Assembly: GCA_020427635.1 (NCBI GenBank)
Contig: JAGQOH010000006.1
Location: forward strand, 1-64,000
DNA length: 64,000 nt
Source: Phycisphaerales bacterium
GTDB taxonomy: Bacteria; Planctomycetota; Phycisphaerae; Phycisphaerales; UBA1924
Direction of reading: 5' to 3'
Shown here: one piece after another, positions 8,791 to 17,494 of the stretch
Numbering within the stretch: position 1 is the stretch's first letter
Layout of the letters: every line of letters starts with the position of its first letter
Made by a program: the position numbers and the translations under genes
Notes under the pieces: generated by a model
What the model was told of the DNA's origin: nothing
What the model saw: only the letters and a program-made list of their open reading frames with translations
Databases searched by the model: none

Positions 8791-10472
8791 GCGCCGGCCT
8801 CCGTCGCAACATCGGGATCATTGGCCCCGAGCACGCGCAACATCTCGGCCTCGTCTGTCATGCCCTGTGCAACCAACCGCTCCGCAGCGAGGCGCATCGG
8901 CTCAAAACCGCCCGCCAACAGCGCACGCCGAATCGCGCCCTCCTCAGCACCTTGCAACATCGCTTGTTTCACCGCCGATGTCACCCGCCCATACTCCATC
9001 ACTGCGACGCGCCCGCGATAGTTCGCCGAGCCATCAGCATTCCGTGGCTGCTGCGCATCCAATCGGCGCATGAGGCGCTGCGCGCTGATGCCCTCCACCG
9101 CAGCATTGACAAGGTAGGGTTCGACGCCCATGTCGACCAATCGCACAAACGAACCCGGCACATCATTTGTGTGCAGCGTGCTCATCACCAGGTGTCCTGT
9201 GAGCGATGCTTGAAACGCCATCTGCGCCGTTTCCTGATCGCGAATCTCGCCCACGAGAATGACATCCGGATCGTGCCGCAGAATGTGGCGCAGCGAATTG
9301 CCAAACGTCATATTGATCGCGGGATTCACTTGCATCTGATTCACGCCCGGCTGTGCGTACTCCACCGGATCTTCCACTGTCATGATCTTGCGCTCACTTG
9401 ACACGAGCTTGCGCAAGATTGCATACAGCGTCGTTGTCTTGCCCGAGCCGGTCGGACCAGTAATGAGCAGAATGCCGTGCGACTTCGCCGCCGCTCCAAA
9501 GAGCGCGTCCGACTGAGCCTGCGTAAACCCCAGATCCGCAAGTTCAATGTCCGCAAGCTGCTGGCGATCCTGGATACGAATCGCCGCGTCCTGACCATAC
9601 ATCGTGGGCACGATGCCCACGCGCAGGTCAACACCTCGCCCGCGCAAACGCATGCGTACGCGCCCATCCTGCGCGCGCCTGCGCTCAGCAATATCCAGCC
9701 CGCCCAGGATCTTGATGCGACACAAGAGCGCCTCATACATGTTCGCCGGCGGCGGCGTTTCCTCACGCAACACGCCATCCACGCGCAGGCGAAGCCGTGG
9801 CGATTGCTCGAACCGCTCCAAGTGAATGTCCGATGCGCCGAGATCCATCGCACGCTCGACCACCTGATTGAAGAACCGAATCACCGGCGCTTCCGACGCC
9901 ATGTCGCGCAACTGGCTCAATTCCGCCGAGACATCTATTGCCCCGTCATCCTGCGCCGACTCGATCTCGCCGTCGTGCGCACGCTCCTCGAGAAACGCCG
10001 CCACTTCCTTGTGCGTCCCGACGAACAAACGAACAGGATGCTGCGCCAGATCACCACCCGGCGCAAACCTGGCCAACACCGCCATCACCGTGAACTTGTC
10101 ACTCGGATCTGCAAGCACAATGTGAATGTCCGGCGCGGTTTGCTCCTCCAACGCTTGCGCCTCGAGCACAAGCACCATCCCGCTCTGCATGAAACCGATC
10201 GGCACATGCTCGGTCAGCTGTGCTTCATTCGCGTCGAGCGTCCACCGCGTCAGACTCAGCAGTTGACACAACGCGTCCGCAAGTTGTTCCTCGCCCACCT
10301 GGCCCAGATCCAGCAAAGCGCGCACCTCGCTCAGCCCTTGCTGCTTGGCCACCTCCTGCGCGATGCGCCAATCGCTTGCCGTCAGCAATCCGCGAGCGAT
10401 CAGTAGTTCACGCAGCGCGCCGCCATTGAATCGCGGCGCGACCATACTCGCGTTGTGCGCCGCCTGCGTCAT
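8787..10472 (-). CDS. gspE: GspE secretion ATPase without the zinc-binding domain
   Basis: A 561-aa cytoplasmic hexameric ATPase powering the pseudopilus. An N1-type domain at about 15-150 precedes a PAS-like N2 region and the RecA-like core. Walker A is GPTGSGKT at 339-346, Walker B is ILVGEIRD at about 405-412, and the Asp box (TVEDPVEY) and His box (LVMSTLHTND) are present. The four-cysteine zinc site usually found after the QRLxRRL segment is absent; that stretch is short and Cys-free. The start overlaps gspG and the stop overlaps gspF, each by 4 nt. Confidence 0.9.
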   Translation of the reverse strand: MTQAAHNASMVAPRFNGGALRELLIARGLLTASDWRIAQEVAKQQGLSEVRALLDLGQVGEEQLADALCQLLSLTRWTLDANEAQLTEHVPIGFMQSGMVLVLEAQALEEQTAPDIHIVLADPSDKFTVMAVLARFAPGGDLAQHPVRLFVGTHKEVAAFLEERAHDGEIESAQDDGAIDVSAELSQLRDMASEAPVIRFFNQVVERAMDLGASDIHLERFEQSPRLRLRVDGVLREETPPPANMYEALLCRIKILGGLDIAERRRAQDGRVRMRLRGRGVDLRVGIVPTMYGQDAAIRIQDRQQLADIELADLGFTQAQSDALFGAAAKSHGILLITGPTGSGKTTTLYAILRKLVSSERKIMTVEDPVEYAQPGVNQMQVNPAINMTFGNSLRHILRHDPDVILVGEIRDQETAQMAFQASLTGHLVMSTLHTNDVPGSFVRLVDMGVEPYLVNAAVEGISAQRLMRRLDAQQPRNADGSANYRGRVAVMEYGRVTSAVKQAMLQGAEEGAIRRALLAGGFEPMRLAAERLVAQGMTDEAEMLRVLGANDPDVATEAGA

Positions 10473-10879
10473 GAACGATTGTCCAGGTCCGCGGCGTCAC
10501 CATCACCGCCTTCGCGCCCGTCCGATCCAAGCGAGATGATGATGTAATCAAACTCAGGATCCGTCTTGTAGACGAAGTCGTGGTTCCAACCATCCTTGGG
10601 CAGTGACCGCCGCTCCAGGTAAGGACCCTCCCACTTTTCATCCGCATCCGTTGGCTTCTCGATCAGGGCGTGCAGCCCCTCCTCTTCCGTGGGCACACGC
10701 AACATGTCCAACTGAAACTTCGCCACCGCGCCGGACAGCAATTGGATCTGCGCCTTGGTCTGCTTCACCTGCCCACCTGAGAACACGCCCGCCAACCGCG
10801 GCGCCACCAGCGCGGCGAGCAGTCCAATGATTGCCAGCACGATCAACATCTCAAACAAACTGAACGCTCGTCGCATCAT
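10469..10879 (-). CDS. gspG: GspG major pseudopilin
   Basis: A 136-aa major pseudopilin. A very short leader (MMRRA) precedes FSLFE with Glu10 at +5, so cleavage would follow Ala5 instead of Gly. The globular domain ends with the diagnostic GspG calcium loop, LGSDGREGGDGDAADLDN, preceded by the conserved GPYL and LPKDGWNHDF segments. GspG polymerises into the pseudopilus that pushes substrates through GspD. The start overlaps the gspH stop and the stop overlaps gspE by 4 nt. Confidence 0.92.
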   Translation of the reverse strand: MMRRAFSLFEMLIVLAIIGLLAALVAPRLAGVFSGGQVKQTKAQIQLLSGAVAKFQLDMLRVPTEEEGLHALIEKPTDADEKWEGPYLERRSLPKDGWNHDFVYKTDPEFDYIIISLGSDGREGGDGDAADLDNRS

Positions 10880-11460
10880 CGATCGTCCCTCCCTTGGCCA
10901 TCGACACGCTCGACGCGCGGTGCGCCGGACACCGGATCAAACACGATGCGCCACACGCGTCCTTGCACATCACGCGCTGGTGCATCACCTGTGACCTCCC
11001 ATGGTGCCACCAGCAGATTCGCATTCAGCAGCTCGGTACGCTGCACATCCTCATTCACAAACCACCACATGCGCTGAAGGGTGCGGCCCGCGCCATCAAA
11101 ATCCACGTGATGGCCACCCACCGGTTCAACACGATCATCGATCGCGATGAGCCCTTGCGCTTCAACCAAACGGTGCATCCCAGGGCCGTCCACTGCGAAC
11201 TGCTCTTGCTTGCAGGTGAGCGTTGCCGTCAGCATCTCGCCGCGGCGCATCGCCTCAACGCGCGTCGTGGCGAGCACATCGACCATTGCTTGAAGCGCCG
11301 CACGCTCCTGTTGTACCGCCGAGGATGACGCCACGCGCACGCCAACCAAACTCGCCATAAGCCCAACCAGCGCGACAACCACCACGAGCTCGAGCAGCGT
11401 GAAACCACATCGAGCGCCCTGACGCCGCGGATTACCGGTTGCGCAACACGCTGATCGCAT
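10876..11460 (-). CDS. GspH-like minor pseudopilin
   Basis: A 194-aa protein with a Cys/Arg-rich leader ending in Gly19 followed by FTLLE (Glu24 at +5) and a long hydrophobic helix (VVVVALVGLMASLVGV). It then has a beta-rich globular domain typical of GspH/FimT. Its place next to gspG fits GspH, the subunit thought to join the tip complex to the GspG shaft. Of the four short pseudopilins here, this is the only one with the canonical Gly at -1. The start lies within the end of the upstream dockerin gene (29-nt overlap). Confidence 0.75.
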   Translation of the reverse strand: MRSACCATGNPRRQGARCGFTLLELVVVVALVGLMASLVGVRVASSSAVQQERAALQAMVDVLATTRVEAMRRGEMLTATLTCKQEQFAVDGPGMHRLVEAQGLIAIDDRVEPVGGHHVDFDGAGRTLQRMWWFVNEDVQRTELLNANLLVAPWEVTGDAPARDVQGRVWRIVFDPVSGAPRVERVDGQGRDDR

Positions 11461-12151
11461 CTTCGGTGCTCACCACTTGATCGCCATTGACATCGGCGCG
11501 TTGCAAGACTTCCGCCGAAACCGTGGCGCTGCCCGAGACGATCCGCAAGACCAGCGCCGCGTCGCGCGTGGTCACCTTGCCATCGCCATCCACGTCAAAG
11601 CTGCCAGCGGGCGACCCGCCGCCTTCGCCACCTGTGCCGCTGCTTCCAGTGCCGCCGCTGTTCGTTGTGTCTGATGTCACAACGAGATCAAGCGACTGCG
11701 TGGGCACCAGCAACTCAATCGGAAATCCTGGCAGATCAAACGGCGGCAAGACTTGGCCCGCATACTTGTAGTTGTAGTTCTCACCAGACGTGTTCTTCAC
11801 GCCCAGCTTGTGATACTCGGTGTTCGAGCTGCCGTCATAGAAACGGAACTCAATCAGTACGTTCTGCTCCGCGCCGTCGACCGCTTCCGTATTCGCATCG
11901 TCGCCAAACACCATGAACGCAAACTCGCCCGTCGCGGCCGACTCACCGGTAAAGGTGAAGCTGCCCACGAGCAGATCTCCCGCAAACGCACCGATCTGAT
12001 CGCCCGCCTCAATGATCGGGCCACCCTGGCTGGTCAACACGCCCGCCACACGCTGGCGCGTATCCGTCGAACCTGGCGTGTCGAATTGCGCGCGCGCTTC
12101 GGTGGCAAGCATGCCAAGCAACACCGCGATCACCCACTGCATCGTCCGCAC
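11432..12151 (-). CDS. Secreted protein with C-terminal dockerin-like EF-hand pair, first gene of the T2SS operon
   Basis: The GTG at 12151 has AAGGAG seven bases upstream and gives 239 aa. The frame extends upstream, but that part has no signal peptide or ribosome site. A Sec signal (VIAVLLGMLATEARA) precedes an unassigned beta-rich domain (about 25-150) and a Gly/Ser linker (about 155-175). Two EF-hand-like loops then follow, FDVDGDGKVTTRDA and ADVNGDQVVSTEDA, each followed by a hydrophobic helix, as in type I dockerins. It overlaps gspH by 29 nt, so it is co-expressed with the secretion machinery. It might be a T2SS substrate or an accessory factor; the N-terminal domain function is unknown. 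Confidence 0.75.
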   Translation of the reverse strand: MRTMQWVIAVLLGMLATEARAQFDTPGSTDTRQRVAGVLTSQGGPIIEAGDQIGAFAGDLLVGSFTFTGESAATGEFAFMVFGDDANTEAVDGAEQNVLIEFRFYDGSSNTEYHKLGVKNTSGENYNYKYAGQVLPPFDLPGFPIELLVPTQSLDLVVTSDTTNSGGTGSSGTGGEGGGSPAGSFDVDGDGKVTTRDAALVLRIVSGSATVSAEVLQRADVNGDQVVSTEDAISVLRNR

Positions 12152-12197
12152 GATGGTTCTCCTTGTCCGCCCCGGGTGGGCGCCGGCACGACCTGTC

Positions 12198-12226
12198 ATG
12201 CTAGCGCTAAACCGCCACGCCAGCAA
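12198..12226 (-). promoter_or_regulatory. Candidate sigma-70-type promoter of the T2SS operon
   Basis: On the minus strand TTGCTG (12226-12221) and TAGCAT (12203-12198) are separated by 17 bases, about 45 nt upstream of the GTG at 12151. The site lies between the terminator of the upstream gene and the first T2SS operon gene, where a promoter is expected. The hexamers match consensus only moderately. Confidence 0.35.
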
Positions 12227-12248
12227 GATTCTGCTCCAAACCGCCCGC

Positions 12249-12289
12249 AAAAACAAAAAGCCGGGGGGCCGCGTGATGCGACCCCCCGG
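12249..12289 (-). terminator. Rho-independent terminator of the giant surface protein gene
   Basis: An 8-bp perfect stem (CCGGGGGG/CCCCCCGG, 12261-12289) with a 13-nt loop is followed on the minus strand by a T-rich run (complement of 12249-12259). It lies 30 nt beyond the stop of the surface protein gene and insulates the T2SS operon. Confidence 0.85.
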
Positions 12290-12318
12290 TCCCTCATGTC
12301 AGATCATTCGGCGGTCAA

Positions 12319-15300
12319 TTACGGATAGTGGATGAACACGGCCGAGCCGTCTTCCACCGTCTCCAGATCGCCATGGCTGTTCGTGCCAGCCGAGCGAGTG
12401 AAGAAGTCGTAATCGTCGTTGATGAACTGGATCGCGAAGTCGGCTCCGCCACCCAGTGCACTCACGCCGCCCGACACATCGATGTCCTGGCTCACGGTCG
12501 CAAGCACCCAACCGAGGTTAGTGTTGCTGGCCGGGAACGAGCTGAAGGGCACGCCCGGGGCAATCTTCGGCCCGAACTGGAAGCAACCGAGGTCGCCCCA
12601 CAGGTTCAGGATGCCGAAGCCGTAGCCACCAACCAGGCTCGTGATGTTGTCACCACCGAACTGCACGCCCAAGTTCGTCATCGTGAACTTGAAGTGCGGG
12701 AGGCAATCGATGTCAACGATGATTTGATCCAGCGGACCATCGTCATCGTCTGCCGCAGTCCACTTGCCGTCGCCGTTGAACCCGTCGTACCAGAACACGA
12801 ACTGCTCGAACGGACCAGCCGCCGGCAGGTCGCGCGACAGACCAGTCTGCACGTTCGTGGAGAGCACGCCACTGGGCAGCGTGGGCAGTGAGCTGTCGGC
12901 CACGCCCGAGGCGCGATCGAAACCAACCGCATTCCAGCCGTACCAGATCTCACGCTTGCCGATGTTGTTGAGTTCGACATCGAAGTCGAACGTCGAGGGC
13001 ACATCGGTGCCAAGCGTTGCCTGGAAGAGGATCGGGCCGCCGCCATCCGCGGCGTTGAGCAAGCTGGACGCCGCGCAACGCTCGCCGTTGGGAAGCTCAA
13101 TCACGATGATCACCGGGAAGTCCGCAGTCGACACCTTCGTACGACCCGTGAACAGGCCGCTCGGGGCGCCAACTTCGAGCTCGTAGCGACCATCCGAACC
13201 CGCAACAACCGCGCGGGAGAGGATGGGCTCGCCGTTCATTTCATAGCCGTTCCACCACAGGCACTCGCTCTCGCCATTGCAGCTACGCAGCGCGTCCCAG
13301 CACAGCGTGACCGTGCCGGACAGCGTCTGATCACGCGACTCACCCGTACCACGGAACGTGATGCTGGTGAAGCTGCGGAACGAGAACTCAAGGTCGATGA
13401 TGTCGGTCACGAAAGCGTGATCGTCGCCATCGCCGCCGAAGCTCTCGCCGTCGTCCTTGTAGTTGCTGAACCACTGCGAGTTGTTCTGGCCACGATGCAG
13501 ATACACGTGGTCCTCGAGGCCGAGCAACCAGTTGGTGATCGCATCGAAGCTGTTGTTGTCGCCGTGGTTGCCGTTGCGCTCGTAGGTGAACGGAATGCCA
13601 TTGTGCGTCGCGGTGATCTTGTCGACCACGGGCACGCAGACCAGGCCGTACACCTTCGTGCCGATCGGCGCGGGCACGCCACCATGGGTGATCGTGCCGG
13701 AGATCAGCATCGAGTTGATGTTGTCAGTCTCATCGCCGGTCTCGGACGGATTGACCAGGCCGTCGATCGGACGGATGCGGGCGTTCGTGTCCGCCGCCGC
13801 CGAAGCGAGCTGCGACACCGCGCCATTCGCGCCCTCGATCAACGGATCAGCCGTGTTCGAGTTGTAGCGCACTTCGAGCGGCGTCACCGTCGAAATGCCG
13901 GCGCTCGGCGAGTTGTCCAGCGTCAAGATGATCTCGGCATCCGAAGCGCCGACCGAGATGCCCGTCACCGGCGCGTCGGCCGGCGAGGTGATCTCGAAGT
14001 CATCCGTCGTCATGGCCGACGCATTGATGTTCTCGGTGAAGTTGAAGTGAACTTCATCGATGAACCCGTTGCCATCGAGGTCGATCGCCACGGCGCCGTG
14101 AATCACATCGCCTGCGATCGTCGACTGGAACGCCACATACGGCGCCGTGCAGGCCACCGCGGTCGCGCTCTCGACCGTCGCGGGATTGCCCGCGTCGTCC
14201 GTGATGTTGGCACCTTCGCGAATGCTGACCGACGCGCCGGGCTGCAGCTCATCGCTACCGGATGCATCGTTCTGGATCGTCACGGCGTTGTCGGTCGTGA
14301 AGATCGTCGGGCCGCCCGAGAAGATCGGAGCGCCGTTCACGAACACCTCGTCCTCATCGAACCCGCCAACCGACATCTCCTCAGAGAAGATGATGCCGAG
14401 GCGATCGAGCTCCTGGTTGTCGCCCAGCTGGCTGGTCGGCACGCCCGGAGGATTGTCGAGGACGTTGTCATCCATTTCGCGCCAGTACTGAATGTTCGAA
14501 CCATTCAGCTGGTTGTCGCCCTCATAGTGGCACAGCGAAACGAACAGCGCAGCCGCGCGGTCAACACTCGCAGCGGCAGCCGCGAGCGTGTTCATCGTCT
14601 CGTTGCCGGACGGATCAGACCAAGTTGCGTCCGTGAAGTCGAGCGTCAGCACGCTCGAGTCACCGGTGCCGGGCGTCGCCTCGCCATCGGTGTCGTCCGT
14701 GCCTGAGTTGCCGTCATCGTCCCAGTCCACGCCCGTCGGATCGAAGGCGAAGAACTGGCCGTTGCCAACCTGCAGGCGGCTGGGCACGTCGGGATCGAGG
14801 AAACTGATATCCGCGGAACCGGTCGAATCGACCGTGATCTCGTCGTCATCAGGATCCGCCGCGTTCTCGACATCGTCTTCCGTCAGATCGCCATCAGCGG
14901 TGATCTGCGCGAAGGGGAACACCGTGCCGCCATCCTTATTGAGCTCGACGTCGCCGATCGCCAGATCGCTCGTCACAGGCTCATCAAAGAACGGGGCAAC
15001 AGCGTCAAGCTCGCCATCGCTGTTCATATCGAGGAACGCCAGGCCGAGGTACGTCGGCTCGATGCAGTCCTCGACGTCGACCGTGTCATCCTGGCCGATC
15101 GAGTCCGCGAAGATCGAATCCGGAGGCGTGCCGCCGGTCGAGTCCGTCGCGATCTTGAACGTCTCGCCATCCGTCGACATGCCGTCGGCCCAGATGGTGA
15201 TCGAGTCGTCCGCGCCGCCATCGATGTCCCAATCCACGAGCACCGAAGAGGTGTCATCCGGATCGAGCCCGATGCTGTCGACCGTGAAGTCGGCGCCGCC

Positions 15301-16383
15301 GGACGTCTCGAGCAGATTGCCAAGCGAGTTCTGCACTTCGCCGTAGTAATCAGAGTCACCAAGCGAGCCGCCATCGACCGGCAGCGAGAAGGTCACGCGC
15401 ATCGTCGCGGTGTCGCCAGGGCCGCCGCCGACCGTCCAGCACGCCGAGAGGACCTCGAACGTCGGGGTGTCGGTGGTGAGCACGCCGGTCACGACCATGT
15501 CGCCCTGCCCGGCTTCGTTGCCGACCAAGTCATAGATCGCCATGTGCGTGGGCAGACCATCGTCGTCCGCGGCCGCGCGCCAAATCGTGCCGACCGGGAA
15601 GTCGTCCGCAGTCACATCAACACCAATCGTGGTGTTGCTGTCACCCGCGTTGTCGACAAAGTCGGCATCGGGGGTGAAGGTCAGCGCGGCGCCGTTCGGC
15701 GTCTGCGTCGTGTTGTCGAACGCGTTCGTCGATCCCGTCGCCAGGAACTGGAAGGTCGTGTCGTCAACGTTCGTGAGGTCGGTGTCCACCATGCCCGGAC
15801 CGCCGGCGCCTTGCAGCGCCTCGTCAAACACGAAGAACAGGCGATCATTCGCCGTGTTCGTGTACACCGCAGTCAGCATCGGACCGGTGATGTCAATCTC
15901 GAGCGTCTCGTCGACCGTCTCGTCGGCGCTGTCGATCGCGGTGCCGGCACCATCGACCAACCCCGCCGTGCCTTCCGTCGAGCAGACGAACTCAACAGCG
16001 ATGATGTTCGGGTTGCCCGCCCAGCCGTCGATCGTGCCCGATGCACCAGCACCAGCAATGTCAACTGTGAAACTCTGGGCCGTGTTGGCGGCGAAGATCG
16101 GGGCGCCACCAATGCCCGCGGACACATCCACGAGCGAGGTCACACGCGCGCCGGCGGTATTCACGCCATACATCCCGACCGCGTCAATCGCTTGGCCGAC
16201 CACCAAGCCCGCGCTCGCGGGCGTGTCGTACTCAAGCTCGACCACGGCGACCGGGCCGATGAATTCGTTGTCATTCAAGCGGGGACTCAGCACCACGAGA
16301 TCGGTCGCCGGTGCGGCGGCCGCGATCATCGGGAGTGCGAGGCCGGCGGTAGCCGCCAGCAGCCCTGCCAAGTTGCGATTCAT
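12319..16383 (-). CDS. Giant acidic secreted protein with repeated Ig-like domains, candidate surface-layer or cell-surface protein
   Basis: Translation is placed at ATG 16383 (AAAGGA nine bases upstream), giving 1354 aa; the frame runs 71 codons further upstream without a signal. A Sec signal peptide (MNRNLAGLLAATAGLALP then IAAAAPA) is followed by an extremely acidic, lysine-poor body. At least five spaced segments share a pattern such as FVFDEALQG, VTFSLPVDG, PFFDEPVTS, IIFSEEMSV and FNFTENINA, each opening a beta-rich unit like the SbsA-type Ig-like domain of surface proteins. The C-terminal third (from about residue 900) is a distinct Trp/Gly/Asn-rich region without a recognised family. 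No membrane anchor or dockerin is seen at its end. It has its own strong terminator and lies next to the T2SS operon. Confidence 0.7.
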   Translation of the reverse strand: MNRNLAGLLAATAGLALPMIAAAAPATDLVVLSPRLNDNEFIGPVAVVELEYDTPASAGLVVGQAIDAVGMYGVNTAGARVTSLVDVSAGIGGAPIFAANTAQSFTVDIAGAGASGTIDGWAGNPNIIAVEFVCSTEGTAGLVDGAGTAIDSADETVDETLEIDITGPMLTAVYTNTANDRLFFVFDEALQGAGGPGMVDTDLTNVDDTTFQFLATGSTNAFDNTTQTPNGAALTFTPDADFVDNAGDSNTTIGVDVTADDFPVGTIWRAAADDDGLPTHMAIYDLVGNEAGQGDMVVTGVLTTDTPTFEVLSACWTVGGGPGDTATMRVTFSLPVDGGSLGDSDYYGEVQNSLGNLLETSGGADFTVDSIGLDPDDTSSVLVDWDIDGGADDSITIWADGMSTDGETFKIATDSTGGTPPDSIFADSIGQDDTVDVEDCIEPTYLGLAFLDMNSDGELDAVAPFFDEPVTSDLAIGDVELNKDGGTVFPFAQITADGDLTEDDVENAADPDDDEITVDSTGSADISFLDPDVPSRLQVGNGQFFAFDPTGVDWDDDGNSGTDDTDGEATPGTGDSSVLTLDFTDATWSDPSGNETMNTLAAAAASVDRAAALFVSLCHYEGDNQLNGSNIQYWREMDDNVLDNPPGVPTSQLGDNQELDRLGIIFSEEMSVGGFDEDEVFVNGAPIFSGGPTIFTTDNAVTIQNDASGSDELQPGASVSIREGANITDDAGNPATVESATAVACTAPYVAFQSTIAGDVIHGAVAIDLDGNGFIDEVHFNFTENINASAMTTDDFEITSPADAPVTGISVGASDAEIILTLDNSPSAGISTVTPLEVRYNSNTADPLIEGANGAVSQLASAAADTNARIRPIDGLVNPSETGDETDNINSMLISGTITHGGVPAPIGTKVYGLVCVPVVDKITATHNGIPFTYERNGNHGDNNSFDAITNWLLGLEDHVYLHRGQNNSQWFSNYKDDGESFGGDGDDHAFVTDIIDLEFSFRSFTSITFRGTGESRDQTLSGTVTLCWDALRSCNGESECLWWNGYEMNGEPILSRAVVAGSDGRYELEVGAPSGLFTGRTKVSTADFPVIIVIELPNGERCAASSLLNAADGGGPILFQATLGTDVPSTFDFDVELNNIGKREIWYGWNAVGFDRASGVADSSLPTLPSGVLSTNVQTGLSRDLPAAGPFEQFVFWYDGFNGDGKWTAADDDDGPLDQIIVDIDCLPHFKFTMTNLGVQFGGDNITSLVGGYGFGILNLWGDLGCFQFGPKIAPGVPFSSFPASNTNLGWVLATVSQDIDVSGGVSALGGGADFAIQFINDDYDFFTRSAGTNSHGDLETVEDGSAVFIHYP

Positions 16384-16737
16384 GCCAACTCGTCCTTTCT
16401 TTGCTTCTCCACCGCAAAAACCGGTGAAGCCGACTTGCTTGCTCCCGTGCAGGACCCGCCTCTTGAGGGCAAAGACTGGGCGCCTCCACTTGTCGAGCCT
16501 GTGCGGGAACACGGCAACCCTGCCGACCCCGCCGATCAATCTGACTCGCCGCGACGTCCACTCGACGCCTCGGCGATGACACCAAAACCCCGACATTTAT
16601 CGGAGCTTAGTGTCAGGTAACTTACACGCCCCTTGCGGAACGTGCAAAGACGCCCCGAGCGGGTTTCTCCGCCTGAGGCACGCGTATGGGGCTATCGACC
16701 GCCTGCCACGAAAAGCCGCAACCTTTCTCGGAGCAGG
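16384..16737. other. Intergenic region upstream of the surface protein gene
   Basis: A 354-nt gap between the LuxR-type gene and the surface protein gene, both on the minus strand. It must contain the promoter and 5' leader of the surface gene. An AT-richer patch near 16595-16625 is the likeliest site, but I found no hexamer pair with good spacing. Small inverted repeats occur (for example CCGA...TCGG near 16590-16605). No convincing small gene is seen. Confidence 0.4.
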
Positions 16738-17169
16738 TCATTTTTCGGACCTGCCCACTTCCGGGCCAACCGCCTTGAGCTGACCCCCTCGGTACGCCTC
16801 CACAAGCCGACGCCACGCCAGCCCGACCAGCTCCGACTTTCCGGACGTACCCAGTTTCTGGTGCAGCCGCATCAGGTGCGTGCGCAAGGTTGGCAGCGCA
16901 ATGCAAAGACGCTCGGCCACCTGCTCATTGCTTCCGCCATCGCACAGCGCAAAAAGAACCTCGCGCTCGCGCGGCGTCAGGTCCGAGAACGTCGACTCCA
17001 GCGCCAATCGTTCCTCGGCCGTCTCGGCCAAAACCGAGCCAACTTCATCATCCAGGGCATTCGTCGTGGTGCGCAAGGAAGGACCCGCCGCGCGCTCCGA
17101 CGGCGCTTCGGCGTCCCACTTCCGCAGCGCGCGCGCAGCACTCGCGCGAGCGATCTTCAGTGAGGTCAT
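16738..17169 (-). CDS. Single-domain LuxR/GerE-type transcriptional regulator
   Basis: A 143-aa protein from ATG 17169 (GGAG nine bases upstream; a GTG five codons earlier is an alternative). Residues 62-122 form a LuxR-type helix-turn-helix beginning LTPREREVLFALCDG and continuing SNEQVAERLCIALPTLRTHL, where the recognition helix lies. The N-terminal 60 residues are basic then acidic and lack the Asp phosphorylation site and length of a receiver domain. It is therefore not an obvious two-component regulator. It sits between the surface protein gene (same strand) and the divergent pilus operon, either of which it might control. Confidence 0.8.
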   Translation of the reverse strand: MTSLKIARASAARALRKWDAEAPSERAAGPSLRTTTNALDDEVGSVLAETAEERLALESTFSDLTPREREVLFALCDGGSNEQVAERLCIALPTLRTHLMRLHQKLGTSGKSELVGLAWRRLVEAYRGGQLKAVGPEVGRSEK

Positions 17170-17494
17170 GACTGCTTTCTCCACCCACGGGCCTACGGGC
17201 GCCCGGAGCCTATTTCTCCCGCGACCAGCCTAGCGAACCATGGGACGCCAAGCAATCGTCCGAAGTGACGATAAGTGCTGAAAGGTCCCAGATTTGTTTC
17301 CCATCTCCTGGCAACCTGTAGGCGTCAGTCAAGGCCGCGCATTTGGCGTGCCTGTGCGGCCTGGGACGACCTGTGAATGCGCCGCGCCCGCTCCCCCCGG
17401 GCCCCGCGCTCGGGCCGGGGCTCGCCCTGGTCGATCAACCGGATTGGCTGTGCCGCGCGATCGCGGCCGACGGGCCCGAAGCTGGGGGTGCGAC
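17170..17494. other. Divergent intergenic region between the LuxR-type gene and pilT
   Basis: About 325 nt that must hold the promoters of both divergent transcription units. The left 120 nt are the less GC-rich part and contain the likely promoters. The right 150 nt are very GC-rich, with runs such as CCCCCCGGGCCCCG (near 17393), and could form stable leader structures before pilT. An open frame continues upstream of pilT through this region, but it has no signal of being coding. Confidence 0.4.

Noticed and set aside
9477-10406. A 309-codon plus-strand open frame inside gspE
   Set aside because: gspE is certain in the minus frame with all ATPase motifs; the plus frame has no motif.
13417-14706. 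A 429-codon plus-strand open frame opposite the giant surface protein
   Set aside because: Composition is Arg/Val/Ala-rich, with no recognisable motif, and lies wholly inside the supported minus-strand gene.
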